From Desulfovibrio sp. (GTDB lineage: Bacteria > Desulfobacterota > Desulfovibrionia > Desulfovibrionales > Desulfovibrionaceae), in the NCBI GenBank assembly GCA_022837365.1, contig JALHHV010000148.1, positions 1-5,721 on the forward strand: a stretch of DNA of 5,721 nt, given 5' to 3'. The notes under the pieces are model-generated. The model ran no database searches and was not told the DNA's origin. It was given only the letters and a program-made list of their open reading frames with translations. The translations under genes were made by a program, and so were the position numbers. Numbering within the stretch: position 1 is the stretch's first letter; each line of letters opens with the position of its first letter. Below are positions 1 through 5,052 of this stretch, piece after piece.

Positions 1-749
1 CCTTCGACACCTTCTTCGCCCGGGTCATGCAGGGCACGGACATCACCACCCAGCAGGCCCTTGCCCGCGTGCTGGGGGTGAACCGCAGCGCCATCACCCA
101 GGCCAAGAACCGCGACGCCATCCCGCAGAAGTGGATCCTGCGGCTGTCGCGGGTGTACGGGCTGTCACCGGATTGGCTGGAATACGGGCGCGGCACGCCC
201 CGCCCCGCCCCCCTGGCCCCGGCCGCATCGGCACATGGCGCGCGCACCCCGGTCAGTCAGACCGCCGGTTCCATTCCCGGCCGCGCGGCGGCGTTGCGCC
301 CGGCCATGCCCGCCTCGCCCCTCACCGACCTGCCTCCCGCCGTGCACATGGTGCCCAAGGTGCGCGCCCGGCTGAGCGCGGGAGGCGGCTCGCTCGAGGT
401 GCAGGCCATGCCCGTGGGCGGCCAGCCCTTCGCCCATGCCTGGCTGTCCCGCAAGGGCACCCCCTCGGCCATGGTGCTCATGGACGTGGTGGGCGACAGC
501 ATGGAGCCGGAAATCCGCGATGGCGACACCGTACTGGTGGACCGCGCCACCGAAGACCTGCGCTTCGGCCAGGTCTACGCCGTGGGCCTGGAAGACGCCG
601 TGCTGGTCAAGCGCGTCATGCGCACCCCCGACGGCCTGGCCCTGGTCAGCGACAACCCCGCATATGCGCCCATCCGTGTGCGGGGCGACGAACTGGAACA
701 GTTCCGCGTCATCGGCCGGGTTGTCTGGCTGTGCCGCGAACTGGGGTAA
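1..749 (+). CDS. CI/LexA-like transcriptional regulator, S24 peptidase family (5' end outside window)
   Basis: The reading frame (first full codon at base 3) is open to the left edge, and the residues before the Met at 27 (FDTFFARV) fit the start of a phage CI repressor-type DNA-binding domain, so the true start is upstream. Numbered from that Met, residues 1-52 are a helix-turn-helix domain (LARVLGVNRSAITQAK, then PQKWILRLSRVYGLSPDWL). A Pro/Ala-rich linker runs to about 108. The C-terminal S24 domain has the nucleophile Ser158 in GDSMEP and the general base Lys195 in VLVKRV. An Ala118-Gly119 pair in RLSAGGG sits where LexA/CI proteins cut themselves. The family represses phage or stress genes and is inactivated by self-cleavage, often RecA-stimulated. 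Whether this one is cleaved, and what it controls, is not shown; it could be a prophage-derived or host regulator. Stop is TAA at 747-749. Family call is firm, role is not. Confidence 0.9.
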   Translation, partial: FDTFFARVMQGTDITTQQALARVLGVNRSAITQAKNRDAIPQKWILRLSRVYGLSPDWLEYGRGTPRPAPLAPAASAHGARTPVSQTAGSIPGRAAALRPAMPASPLTDLPPAVHMVPKVRARLSAGGGSLEVQAMPVGGQPFAHAWLSRKGTPSAMVLMDVVGDSMEPEIRDGDTVLVDRATEDLRFGQVYAVGLEDAVLVKRVMRTPDGLALVSDNPAYAPIRVRGDELEQFRVIGRVVWLCRELG

Positions 750-761
750 CCCCCTTTTTTT
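741..761 (+). terminator. Weak hairpin plus T-run after the regulator
   Basis: A GGGG/CCCC mini-stem around the TAA stop is followed directly by seven T residues (755-761). The stem is only 4 bp with a 3-base loop, so termination would be inefficient. The T-run and the AT-rich stretch after it may instead belong to the promoter of the next gene. Confidence 0.3.
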
Positions 762-785
762 GTCTGACATGTTCACTTTTATAAA
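760..785 (+). promoter_or_regulatory. Possible promoter of the small zinc-ribbon gene
   Basis: This is the only AT-rich patch near the start of the 54-residue gene. TATAAA at 780-785 is a good -10 candidate. TTGTCT at 760-765 matches four of six bases of the -35 consensus, but the 14-base spacer is too short, so the -35 assignment is doubtful. A transcript from here would have a leader of about 40 bases, containing a small GTGGC/GCCAC stem (797-801 with 809-813). Confidence 0.3.
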
Positions 786-819
786 CACGACAACCGGTGG
801 CATGCCCCGCCACATCCCC

Positions 820-825
820 AAGGAG
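820..825 (+). promoter_or_regulatory. Ribosome binding site deciding the start of the zinc-ribbon gene
   Basis: AAGGAG lies six bases before the ATG at 832. The frame also has upstream ATGs at 769 and 802 without a comparable site, so this motif selects 832. Confidence 0.75.
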
Positions 826-831
826 ACCGTC

Positions 832-996
832 ATGCAACAGCGTTTCTGCACCTGCGGCCATCAGCTCTGGGTCCTGTACAGCTCCATCGAACGCAAGTTC
901 CGCACCATGTTCTTCGCCGGTACCTGCTTCAGCGGCAAGCGCGTGGATACCTGCCCCTGCTGCGGCGCCCCCCTCGACATCAACCGCCTGAACTAG
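832..996 (+). CDS. Small Cys-rich zinc-ribbon-like protein, function unknown
   Basis: This is a 54-residue protein with a near-ideal ribosome binding site and a TAG stop. It opens with Cys6-Thr-Cys8-Gly-His10 and ends with Cys41-Pro-Cys43-Cys44-Gly, with a lone Cys32 between; the two Cys clusters resemble the knuckles of a zinc ribbon. Between them is a short aromatic/basic segment (residues 11-30, WVLYSS then RKFRTMFF). No signal peptide or membrane helix is visible, so it is probably cytoplasmic. I do not recognise a named family. Similar small ribbons bind nucleic acid or act as protein-protein adaptors, but nothing here shows which. It follows the S24-type regulator by 82 bases and probably has its own promoter. 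It is supported as a real gene by the ribosome binding site and the Cys spacing, not by recognised homology. Confidence 0.75.
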   Translation: MQQRFCTCGHQLWVLYSSIERKFRTMFFAGTCFSGKRVDTCPCCGAPLDINRLN

Positions 997-1012
997 GCCG
1001 CCACTTGCGGCC
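996..1012 (+). terminator. GC hairpin at the end of the zinc-ribbon gene, possible terminator
   Basis: GGCCGC (996-1001) pairs perfectly with GCGGCC (1007-1012) around a CACTT loop and overlaps the last base of the stop codon. There is no T-run after it, only C residues, so it is at best a Rho-assisted or partial terminator or an mRNA 3'-end stabiliser. Confidence 0.35.
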
Positions 1013-1049
1013 CCCCATGCGCCCGCCCGCCCCATCAATCCCACCGGAC

Positions 1050-1081
1050 GCGGCCCGTCGCCACCCCACGCGGCGGGCCGC
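1050..1081. repeat. 12-bp GC-rich inverted repeat in the intergenic gap
   Basis: Bases 1050-1061 pair with 1070-1081 through 12 positions, one being a G-T wobble, around an eight-base loop (CACCCCAC). No T-run follows on either strand. It may stop transcription or protect a 3' end; no other copy was seen in the window. From here to about 1170 I see nothing else. Confidence 0.5.
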
Positions 1082-1175
1082 CGGGCAGTCTTCCCTCCGT
1101 ACCCGCTTCCGGCGTGCGTAGCCCACCCCCAGACACCCCCACCTTTGCCCCTCGCAAGTGCAGGGCCAGCCTGCC

Positions 1176-1204
1176 TTGACCCCATCCTGCCTCCGGGCGA
1201 TACT
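1176..1204 (+). promoter_or_regulatory. Sigma70-type promoter of the solute-binding protein gene
   Basis: The -35 box TTGACC (1176-1181) matches five of six consensus bases. The -10 box GATACT (1199-1204) matches four of six, and the spacer is the ideal 17 bases. Transcription would begin near 1211, leaving about 97 bases before the ATG at 1308. This argues against the upstream in-frame ATG at 1158 as the start. Confidence 0.6.
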
Positions 1205-1219
1205 TCCAGAGAACCGTAC

Positions 1220-1303
1220 ATGTCGCGCACCCTGCGCAACATTCCTCCGTGCGAGTGCGAGGCCGCGCCCCCTGCGGCCCTCCCTTCATCCTCAGCCGCC
1301 TGA
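1220..1303 (+). CDS. Possible 27-residue leader ORF upstream of the solute-binding protein
   Basis: An ATG about nine bases after the predicted transcription start opens a 27-residue frame (MSRTLRNIPPCECEAAPP at its start) that stops with TGA at 1301-1303, four bases before the ATG at 1308. The preceding AGAGAA is only a weak ribosome binding site. The position would allow translational coupling to the next gene, which has no clear site of its own. The peptide shows no run of one amino acid that would indicate attenuation. It may be chance in a GC-rich leader. Confidence 0.25.
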   Translation: MSRTLRNIPPCECEAAPPAALPSSSAA

Positions 1304-1307
1304 CGGT

Positions 1308-2258
1308 ATGCCGGAACACGCCGACACCATCTTTCCCCGCCCCGCCCCCGGTGCGCGACCAGCCAAGTCCGCACGGCGCGGCCGCGCCGGGGCACCCCGT
1401 GCCAGAGGGCAGGTCCCGCCCTCCAGGCGAATCCGGATATCCGTGCTGGCGGCCTGCCTTGCCGTGTGGGCGTTCTGCACCGCATGCCCGCCCCCCGCCG
1501 GCGCGCTCACCCTGCTCACGGAGGACCTTCCTCCCTTCAACTACATGCAGAACGGCGTACCGCGCGGCCCCGGGGTGGACATCGTCACCCAGGTCCTGCA
1601 CCGCAACGGACTGCCGGTCGAACCTGGGGACGTCAGGGTGCTGCCCTGGCCCAGGGCCTTCAACCTGGCCCTGAATACCCCGGACGCCCTGCTGTTCAGC
1701 ACCGCCCGCACCCCGGAACGCGAAGAACTATTCAAGTGGGTAGGGCCGGTCATGCATGTGACCGTGGGCGCCGTGGTGCGCAAGAACAGCCGGGTGGCCC
1801 CTCGCCGATGGCGCGACCTGCAGGGGCTGCGGGTGGGCACGGTGCGCAACACCGTGGGCGAACAACTGCTGCTCGAACAGGGGGTGCCGTCCGCCCTGCT
1901 GCATTCCGTGACCACCCCCGCCGACGCGGTGCGCATGCTGGCCGCCGGGCGGGTGGACGTGCTGGCGTTCAACATCCACTCCACGCTGTACATGATGGAA
2001 CAGGGCAACATCGACAGTTCCGAATACACCATGAGCATGGTGCTCCAGAAATTCGGCCTGTACATGGCCTTCAACCGGGCCACGGACGACGCCCTGGTGG
2101 CCCGCCTGCAATCCACGCTCGACGCCATGCGCTGCAACGGCGGAGTGCCGGGTTCCAGCGACCTTGCGCGCATCGCCCGTCCCTACGCCTCATTCTTTTC
2201 GCCCGACTCGTTCCCGGAGGAACGGAACTGCCCCCGCACGAAGCCACCCGGCTTTTGA
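1308..2258 (+). CDS. Periplasmic solute-binding protein, family 3 (amino-acid-type)
   Basis: From the ATG at 1308 the protein has 316 residues. Basic residues (SRRIRI, 39-44) precede a hydrophobic core at about 45-59, then PPPAGA with a likely signal-peptidase cut after Ala66. The mature part starts LTLLTEDLPPFNY, the first strand of SBP_bac_3 domains. It continues with GVDIVTQVL, the ALLFSTARTPERE segment, a second lobe beginning LQGLRVGTVRNTVGEQ, and the DAVRMLAAGRVDVLAFN segment typical of the family. Cys60 is not in a good lipobox, so I expect a soluble periplasmic protein. The family delivers amino acids or similar small ligands to ABC permeases or acts as a sensor input. No permease or ATPase is adjacent, so ligand and partner are unknown. 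The start is uncertain: 1308 lacks a ribosome binding site and gives an unusually long n-region, while GTG at 1443 would remove the basic residues. The last residues beyond about 300 are low in family character. Confidence 0.8.
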   Translation: MPEHADTIFPRPAPGARPAKSARRGRAGAPRARGQVPPSRRIRISVLAACLAVWAFCTACPPPAGALTLLTEDLPPFNYMQNGVPRGPGVDIVTQVLHRNGLPVEPGDVRVLPWPRAFNLALNTPDALLFSTARTPEREELFKWVGPVMHVTVGAVVRKNSRVAPRRWRDLQGLRVGTVRNTVGEQLLLEQGVPSALLHSVTTPADAVRMLAAGRVDVLAFNIHSTLYMMEQGNIDSSEYTMSMVLQKFGLYMAFNRATDDALVARLQSTLDAMRCNGGVPGSSDLARIARPYASFFSPDSFPEERNCPRTKPPGF

Positions 2259-2263
2259 CGAAC

Positions 2264-2278
2264 GCCCCTTCGCGGGGC
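2264..2278 (+). terminator. Hairpin after the solute-binding protein gene
   Basis: GCCCC (2264-2268) pairs with GGGGC (2274-2278) around TTCGC, six bases after the stop codon. No T-run follows (ATTCTGGG), so it may be only a weak terminator or a processing/stability element, and read-through into the molybdoenzyme gene is plausible. Confidence 0.35.
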
Positions 2279-2349
2279 ATTCTGGGATGTAAGCGTCCAC
2301 CAGTACCCAACCGGCTTGAAGTCATGCGCCATCCACCCGGAGGGGCACC

Positions 2350-3048
2350 ATGCACCACGACACCCGGCTATCCAGGCGCGCCTTTCTGGCCGCAGCCACC
2401 GGCACTCTCATCAGCACGGGATTGCCCGGTACGTTCGTGACACTCGCGGAAGGGGCCCAACGGGCCATGGCTGCGGAGCGCAGGCCGGACGGGAGGCTGC
2501 GCCTTCCCCCCGGCCAGACGGCGGTGGAGAGAATTCCGGACATGGGCGGCATGCCCGGCACGGCCAGCCCGGTGGACTGGCGCCTGCGCATTCATGGCGA
2601 GGTCGACCGGCCCGTCACCCTCTCCTTCGCGGACCTTCTCCAGTTCGAACAGGTGCGCGTCACCTGCGACGTTCACTGCGTCACGGGCTGGACGTTGCTT
2701 GATTCCGTCTGGAACGGGGTTCGCCTCGCCACCCTCGTGGAGCACGCGCGACCAGCCTCGGCCAACGGCTTTCTCGTGCTGGAAGCCGCCCATGGCTACA
2801 CCACCAGCATCCCCATGCACGACATCCGCAATGCAGACGTCCTTCTGGCCCACGGCCTTTACGACCAGCCGCTGCCCAAGCCCAACGGCGGGCCGGTGCG
2901 CGCGGTGGTGCCGGACAGGTATTTCTACAAGAGCGCCAAGTGGGTGGAAGGCATCAAGATCGTCAGCAACGATGAACCGGGCTTCTGGGAGACGCGCGGG
3001 TACAGCAACTCCGCCGACCCCTGGAAGGAAGAACGTTACCGGAAGTAG
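2350..3048 (+). CDS. Tat-exported molybdopterin-dependent oxidoreductase, sulfite-oxidase/YuiH-like
   Basis: The protein has 232 residues, and its ATG is preceded by GGAGG (2339-2343) at six bases. The N-terminus has a twin-arginine motif, SRRAFL (residues 8-13), then a hydrophobic stretch to about 31 and a likely cut after the AMA at 39-41. The rest matches the Oxidored_molyb fold: [16 protein letters not shown], then CDVHCVTGW with Cys110 as the expected molybdenum ligand, [30 protein letters not shown] at 180-202, and the C-terminal [20 protein letters not shown] signature. This is a minimal single-domain member: no heme domain and no C-terminal dimerisation domain. It acts in the periplasm with a molybdopterin cofactor inserted before Tat export. 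Substrate and electron acceptor cannot be told from sequence; sulfite oxidation or sulfoxide reduction are family precedents only. No membrane partner such as MsrQ is adjacent. It lies 91 bases after the solute-binding protein gene, same strand. Confidence 0.88.
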   Translation: MHHDTRLSRRAFLAAATGTLISTGLPGTFVTLAEGAQRAMAAERRPDGRLRLPPGQTAVERIPDMGGMPGTASPVDWRLRIHGEVDRPVTLSFADLLQFEQVRVTCDVHCVTGWTLLDSVWNGVRLATLVEHARPASANGFLVLEAAHGYTTSIPMHDIRNADVLLAHGLYDQPLPKPNGGPVRAVVPDRYFYKSAKWVEGIKIVSNDEPGFWETRGYSNSADPWKEERYRK

Positions 3049-3114
3049 AACCTTCCATCGCCCGTTCCATGCCCCGGCACGCAACCGCATCACCCCCCGA
3101 TGGCCGTGAAACGG

Positions 3115-3148
3115 AAAAAGCCGTAACCAGCAGTACTGGTTACGGCTT
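3115..3148 (-). terminator. Strong intrinsic terminator of the tpiA-secG-tRNA operon
   Basis: A perfect 13-bp inverted repeat (3118-3130 with 3136-3148; arm AAGCCGTAACCAG) encloses a five-base loop. Read leftward on the - strand, the hairpin runs straight into a T-run (complement of AAAAA at 3115-3119). It starts nine bases beyond the tRNA CCA end. Read on the + strand it has only TTCATG after it, so it would stop the convergent molybdoenzyme transcript less well. Confidence 0.9.
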
Positions 3149-3157
3149 CATGTCCGA

Positions 3158-3244
3158 TGGTGCCGAGGAAGGGACTCGAACCCTTACGGGATTTCTCCCA
3201 CTACCCCCTCAAGATAGCGTGTCTACCAATTCCACCACCTCGGC
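3158..3244 (-). tRNA. tRNA-Leu, anticodon GAG, CCA encoded
   Basis: Read on the - strand, the acceptor GCCGAGG pairs with CCTCGGC, followed by discriminator A and an encoded CCA (complement of TGG at 3158-3160). The anticodon arm is CTATC/GGTAG with loop TTGAGGG, giving anticodon GAG (3208-3210) for CUC/CUU leucine codons. The long variable arm (GGGA/TCCC) is the class II form expected for leucine tRNA, and the T arm is AAGGG-TTCGAGT-CCCTT. It lies 36 bases after the secG stop and just before the terminator, so it is probably cut out of the tpiA-secG transcript. The same isoacceptor follows secG in E. coli (leuU). Confidence 0.97.
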
Positions 3245-3250
3245 ACGGGG

Positions 3251-3269
3251 TTGGCGCGAGGCGCGCCGA
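3251..3269 (-). repeat. GC hairpin between secG and tRNA-Leu
   Basis: GGCGCG (3253-3258) pairs with CGCGCC (3262-3267) around a three-base loop, extendable by two weaker pairs. There is no T-run next to it, so it is more likely a 3'-end stabiliser of secG mRNA or a processing landmark upstream of the tRNA 5' end than a terminator. Confidence 0.4.
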
Positions 3270-3280
3270 AACTTGCTGTG

Positions 3281-3625
3281 CTAGTTGGACTTCTGCTCGG
3301 CCGGGGCGGCGGGAGCGGGAGCGGCAGGCGCGGCTGGCGCAGCGGGGGCGGGCTGCACGTCTTCCAGCTTCACGTCCAGGATGGTCGAATCGTCGGATTT
3401 GCGGCTGCTGGTGAGCACGTTGTACGACAGCGACGTGATGATGAACAGGACCGCCAGAAAGGCGGTCAGCTTGGCAAGCATGCCGCCGGCGCCAGTGCTG
3501 CCGAACAGCGAGGTGTTGCCGCCGCCGAAGATCACGCCCATGCCTTCCTTGCCGGACTGAAGCAGCACCAGCACGATCAGGGCAAGACACGCGACCACAT
3601 GCAGGGTCAGGATCAGGGTCTGCAC
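3281..3625 (-). CDS. secG: Preprotein translocase subunit SecG
   Basis: The protein has 114 residues, close to the usual SecG length. It has two membrane helices at about 3-22 and 49-71, separated by the hallmark cytoplasmic segment LLQSGKEGMGVIFGGGNTSLFG (21-42) and the AGGML entry to helix 2. SecG associates with SecYE in the inner membrane and aids SecA-driven export. After residue 90 the tail becomes an Ala/Pro repeat (PAPAAPAAPAAPAPAAP) ending EQKSN, likely disordered and encoded by GCC/GGC-rich low-complexity DNA. The start codon is GTG (3625-3623), chosen because AAGGAGA sits five bases before it and the N-terminus then matches the family. The gene lies 38 bases after tpiA and 36 bases before tRNA-Leu, in one leftward operon. 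Confidence 0.96.
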   Translation of the reverse strand: MQTLILTLHVVACLALIVLVLLQSGKEGMGVIFGGGNTSLFGSTGAGGMLAKLTAFLAVLFIITSLSYNVLTSSRKSDDSTILDVKLEDVQPAPAAPAAPAAPAPAAPAEQKSN

Positions 3626-3630
3626 CGTAC

Positions 3631-3637
3631 TCTCCTT
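3631..3637 (-). promoter_or_regulatory. Ribosome binding site fixing the GTG start of secG
   Basis: On the - strand AAGGAGA precedes the GTG codon by five bases. It lies in the 38-base tpiA-secG gap and supports the non-ATG start. Confidence 0.8.
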
Positions 3638-3663
3638 GTGAAAACTCCGCGCCGCGGCACGGC

Positions 3664-4419
3664 TTACGCCAGAATGATGCGGCTGAACGAGTCAGCCTGC
3701 AAAGAAGCGCCTCCTACCAAGACACCGTCCACATTGTCAAGGGCAATGATTTCACGGGCGTTGTCGGGCTTGACGCTGCCGCCGTACAGGATGCGCACCG
3801 CCCTGCCCGCCTCGCCGAAGCGGGCCACCAGCAGCTGGCGCACCAGGGCATGGGCCTCGACGATTTCCGGCGGCCCGGCCACCTTGCCGGTCCCGATGGC
3901 CCACACCGGCTCGTAGGCCACGGCGATGGCGCCGGGCACCGCGTCCCCCTTCACCCCGGCAAGCCCGGTGGCCAGCTGGCGCTCCAGCACTTCGGCCAGG
4001 CGGCCCGCCTCGCGCTCGTCGATGGTCTCGCCGATGCACAGCACCACCTTGAGCCCGGCGCCGATGCTGAACGCGGTCTTGGCCCCCACCAGTTCGTCGC
4101 TTTCACCGATGATGTGGCGGCGCTCGGAGTGGCCGGTGAGCACCCAGGCACACCCGCAGTCCATGAGCATGGCCGGAGAAACCTCGCCGGTAAAGGCCCC
4201 TTCGGCCGCCGGGTACACGTCCTGCCCGCCCACGGAGTAGCCGTCGGCGTGGCGCAGGGCGTCGGCCACGGGCGACAGCGCCGTGAACTGCGGAAAGATC
4301 ACCACCTCGCGGTCGTCCGGCAGCGTGTCCGCCGTCAGCGCCACCAGCGAGGCGGCGGTGGTCCGCGCTTCTCCGGCGGTCTTGTACATCTTCCAGTTGG
4401 CGGCCATGAGCTTCTTCAT
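3664..4419 (-). CDS. tpiA: Triosephosphate isomerase
   Basis: This is a full-length 251-residue TIM-barrel enzyme that interconverts dihydroxyacetone phosphate and glyceraldehyde 3-phosphate in glycolysis and gluconeogenesis. Visible catalytic features are Asn8 and Lys10 in AANWKMYK, the electrophile His97 in TGHSERR, the base Glu170 in AYEPVWAIGTGK with the flexible loop 6 after it, and the phosphate-binding YGGSV (212-216) and VGGAS (235-239). All key residues are present, so it should be active in the cytoplasm. The ATG has GGAGA five bases upstream. It follows the rimI-like gene by 69 bases that contain an attenuator-like set of inverted repeats, and precedes secG by 38 bases. The tpiA-secG-tRNA-Leu arrangement is known from other proteobacteria, for example Pseudomonas. 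Confidence 0.98.
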   Translation of the reverse strand: MKKLMAANWKMYKTAGEARTTAASLVALTADTLPDDREVVIFPQFTALSPVADALRHADGYSVGGQDVYPAAEGAFTGEVSPAMLMDCGCAWVLTGHSERRHIIGESDELVGAKTAFSIGAGLKVVLCIGETIDEREAGRLAEVLERQLATGLAGVKGDAVPGAIAVAYEPVWAIGTGKVAGPPEIVEAHALVRQLLVARFGEAGRAVRILYGGSVKPDNAREIIALDNVDGVLVGGASLQADSFSRIILA

Positions 4420-4453
4420 GCGGGTCTCCGGACGGTGTTGCGTGAAGGGTGGA

Positions 4454-4514
4454 CATTGCAGGACGGGGATGCGCCCCGTCCAAAAAAATCATGCCTGCAA
4501 TGGCTGCGGCAGGC
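4454..4514 (-). promoter_or_regulatory. Competing inverted repeats, attenuator-like, between rimI and tpiA
   Basis: Read on the - strand in order: GCCTGC (4514-4509), CATTGCAGGC (4502-4493), seven Ts (4488-4482), an 8-bp hairpin with arms GGACGGGG (complement of 4474-4481) and CCCCGTCC (complement of 4461-4468), then CCTGCAATG (4462-4454). GCCTGC can pair with GCAGGC to form a 6-bp hairpin four bases before the T-run, a modest intrinsic terminator. CATTGCAGG can instead pair over 9 bp with CCTGCAATG. The two pairings exclude each other. The first arm lies in the last rimI codons, so translation could influence the choice. The structures are seen; regulation is inferred. Confidence 0.4.
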
Positions 4515-5052
4515 CGGATGGCGCGCGCGGCGGCGTGGTCCGCCCTGCGCCCTGCCGGGCGGATGGCACGGCGCGCAGGCTCACCGCGCGCCGGGTTCGG
4601 CCGGTGTCGCCGTAGTAGTGCGGCCGCACGCCCGCGCGGGTGAACCCCAACCCCTCGTACAGGCCGATGGCCGGGACATTGCCGGTGCGGACCTCAAGCA
4701 CGGCCCTATGTATGCCCATTTTGGCGCCCACTTGCAACAGGATGGCCAGCAGGCGGCGGCCCAGCCCGCGCCGCCGGTGGCCGGGGTGCACGGCCACGTT
4801 CAGTATTTCCAGTTCCCCCGCCAGGTGGTACACGGCCACGTACGCCACAAGGCGGCCCGCGTCGCGCAGGCCGAACACCGAAAACACCTGGCGGTCGAAG
4901 GCCAGCCGGAACTGCTCCTCGTTCCACGGCGTGGAGAAGCACTGGCGTTCCAGTTCGGCCACCTCGGCGATGTCGCCGGGGCCCAGGCGAAAGAATTCCG
5001 GCCGCGCCACGCGCGGGCTCTCGCCGCAACCGGAACGGACAGGAGACTGCAT
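4489..5052 (-). CDS. rimI: RimI-like GNAT N-acetyltransferase
   Basis: The 187-residue protein begins at the ATG 5052-5050. The GNAT core runs from about residue 18 (PEFFRLGPGDIAEVAELERQ) through CFSTPWNEEQF, a RimI hallmark, to the acetyl-CoA loop at HPGHRRRGLGRRLL (89-102; RRGLG), then VLEVRTGNVPAIGLYEGLGF (118-137) with the conserved Glu120 and Tyr132, and YY at 146-147. RimI acetylates the N-terminal alanine of ribosomal protein S18; paralogues modify other proteins. The usual acidic EDA-type segment after the YY pair is replaced by GDTGRTRRAVSL, and about 25 residues of Pro/Arg-rich tail follow, so substrate identity is less certain than the fold. The start is supported by AAGGAGGG at 5069-5062. 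It is first in the leftward rimI-tpiA-secG-tRNA unit and divergent from the Nudix gene, sharing its start-codon bases. A longer frame upstream lacks a better start. Confidence 0.88.
   Translation of the reverse strand: MQSPVRSGCGESPRVARPEFFRLGPGDIAEVAELERQCFSTPWNEEQFRLAFDRQVFSVFGLRDAGRLVAYVAVYHLAGELEILNVAVHPGHRRRGLGRRLLAILLQVGAKMGIHRAVLEVRTGNVPAIGLYEGLGFTRAGVRPHYYGDTGRTRRAVSLRAVPSARQGAGRTTPPRAPSGLPQPLQA
5041..5046 (+). promoter_or_regulatory. Ribosome binding site choosing the Nudix start
   Basis: AGGAGA precedes the + strand ATG at 5051; five bases separate AGGAG from the ATG. It lies inside the first codons of rimI on the other strand. The later in-frame ATGs at 5075 and 5096 have no comparable site. 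Confidence 0.55.

Noticed and set aside
1158..1307. Extended start of the solute-binding protein at ATG 1158
   Set aside because: The predicted promoter at 1176-1204 lies inside this extension, and the added residues have no family character.
709..1485. 258-codon - strand frame across the zinc-ribbon gene and the gap
   Set aside because: The composition is Gly/Arg/Ala-rich with no domain and no ribosome binding site, and it overlaps better-supported genes.
1466..2440. 324-codon + strand frame over the solute-binding protein
   Set aside because: It is an out-of-frame shadow; the overlapping frame has a signal peptide and the family-3 binding domain.
4461..4490. Hairpin plus A-run as a + strand terminator
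   Set aside because: Termination needs T's after the hairpin on the transcribed strand; here A's follow on + and T's precede it on -. No + strand gene ends here.
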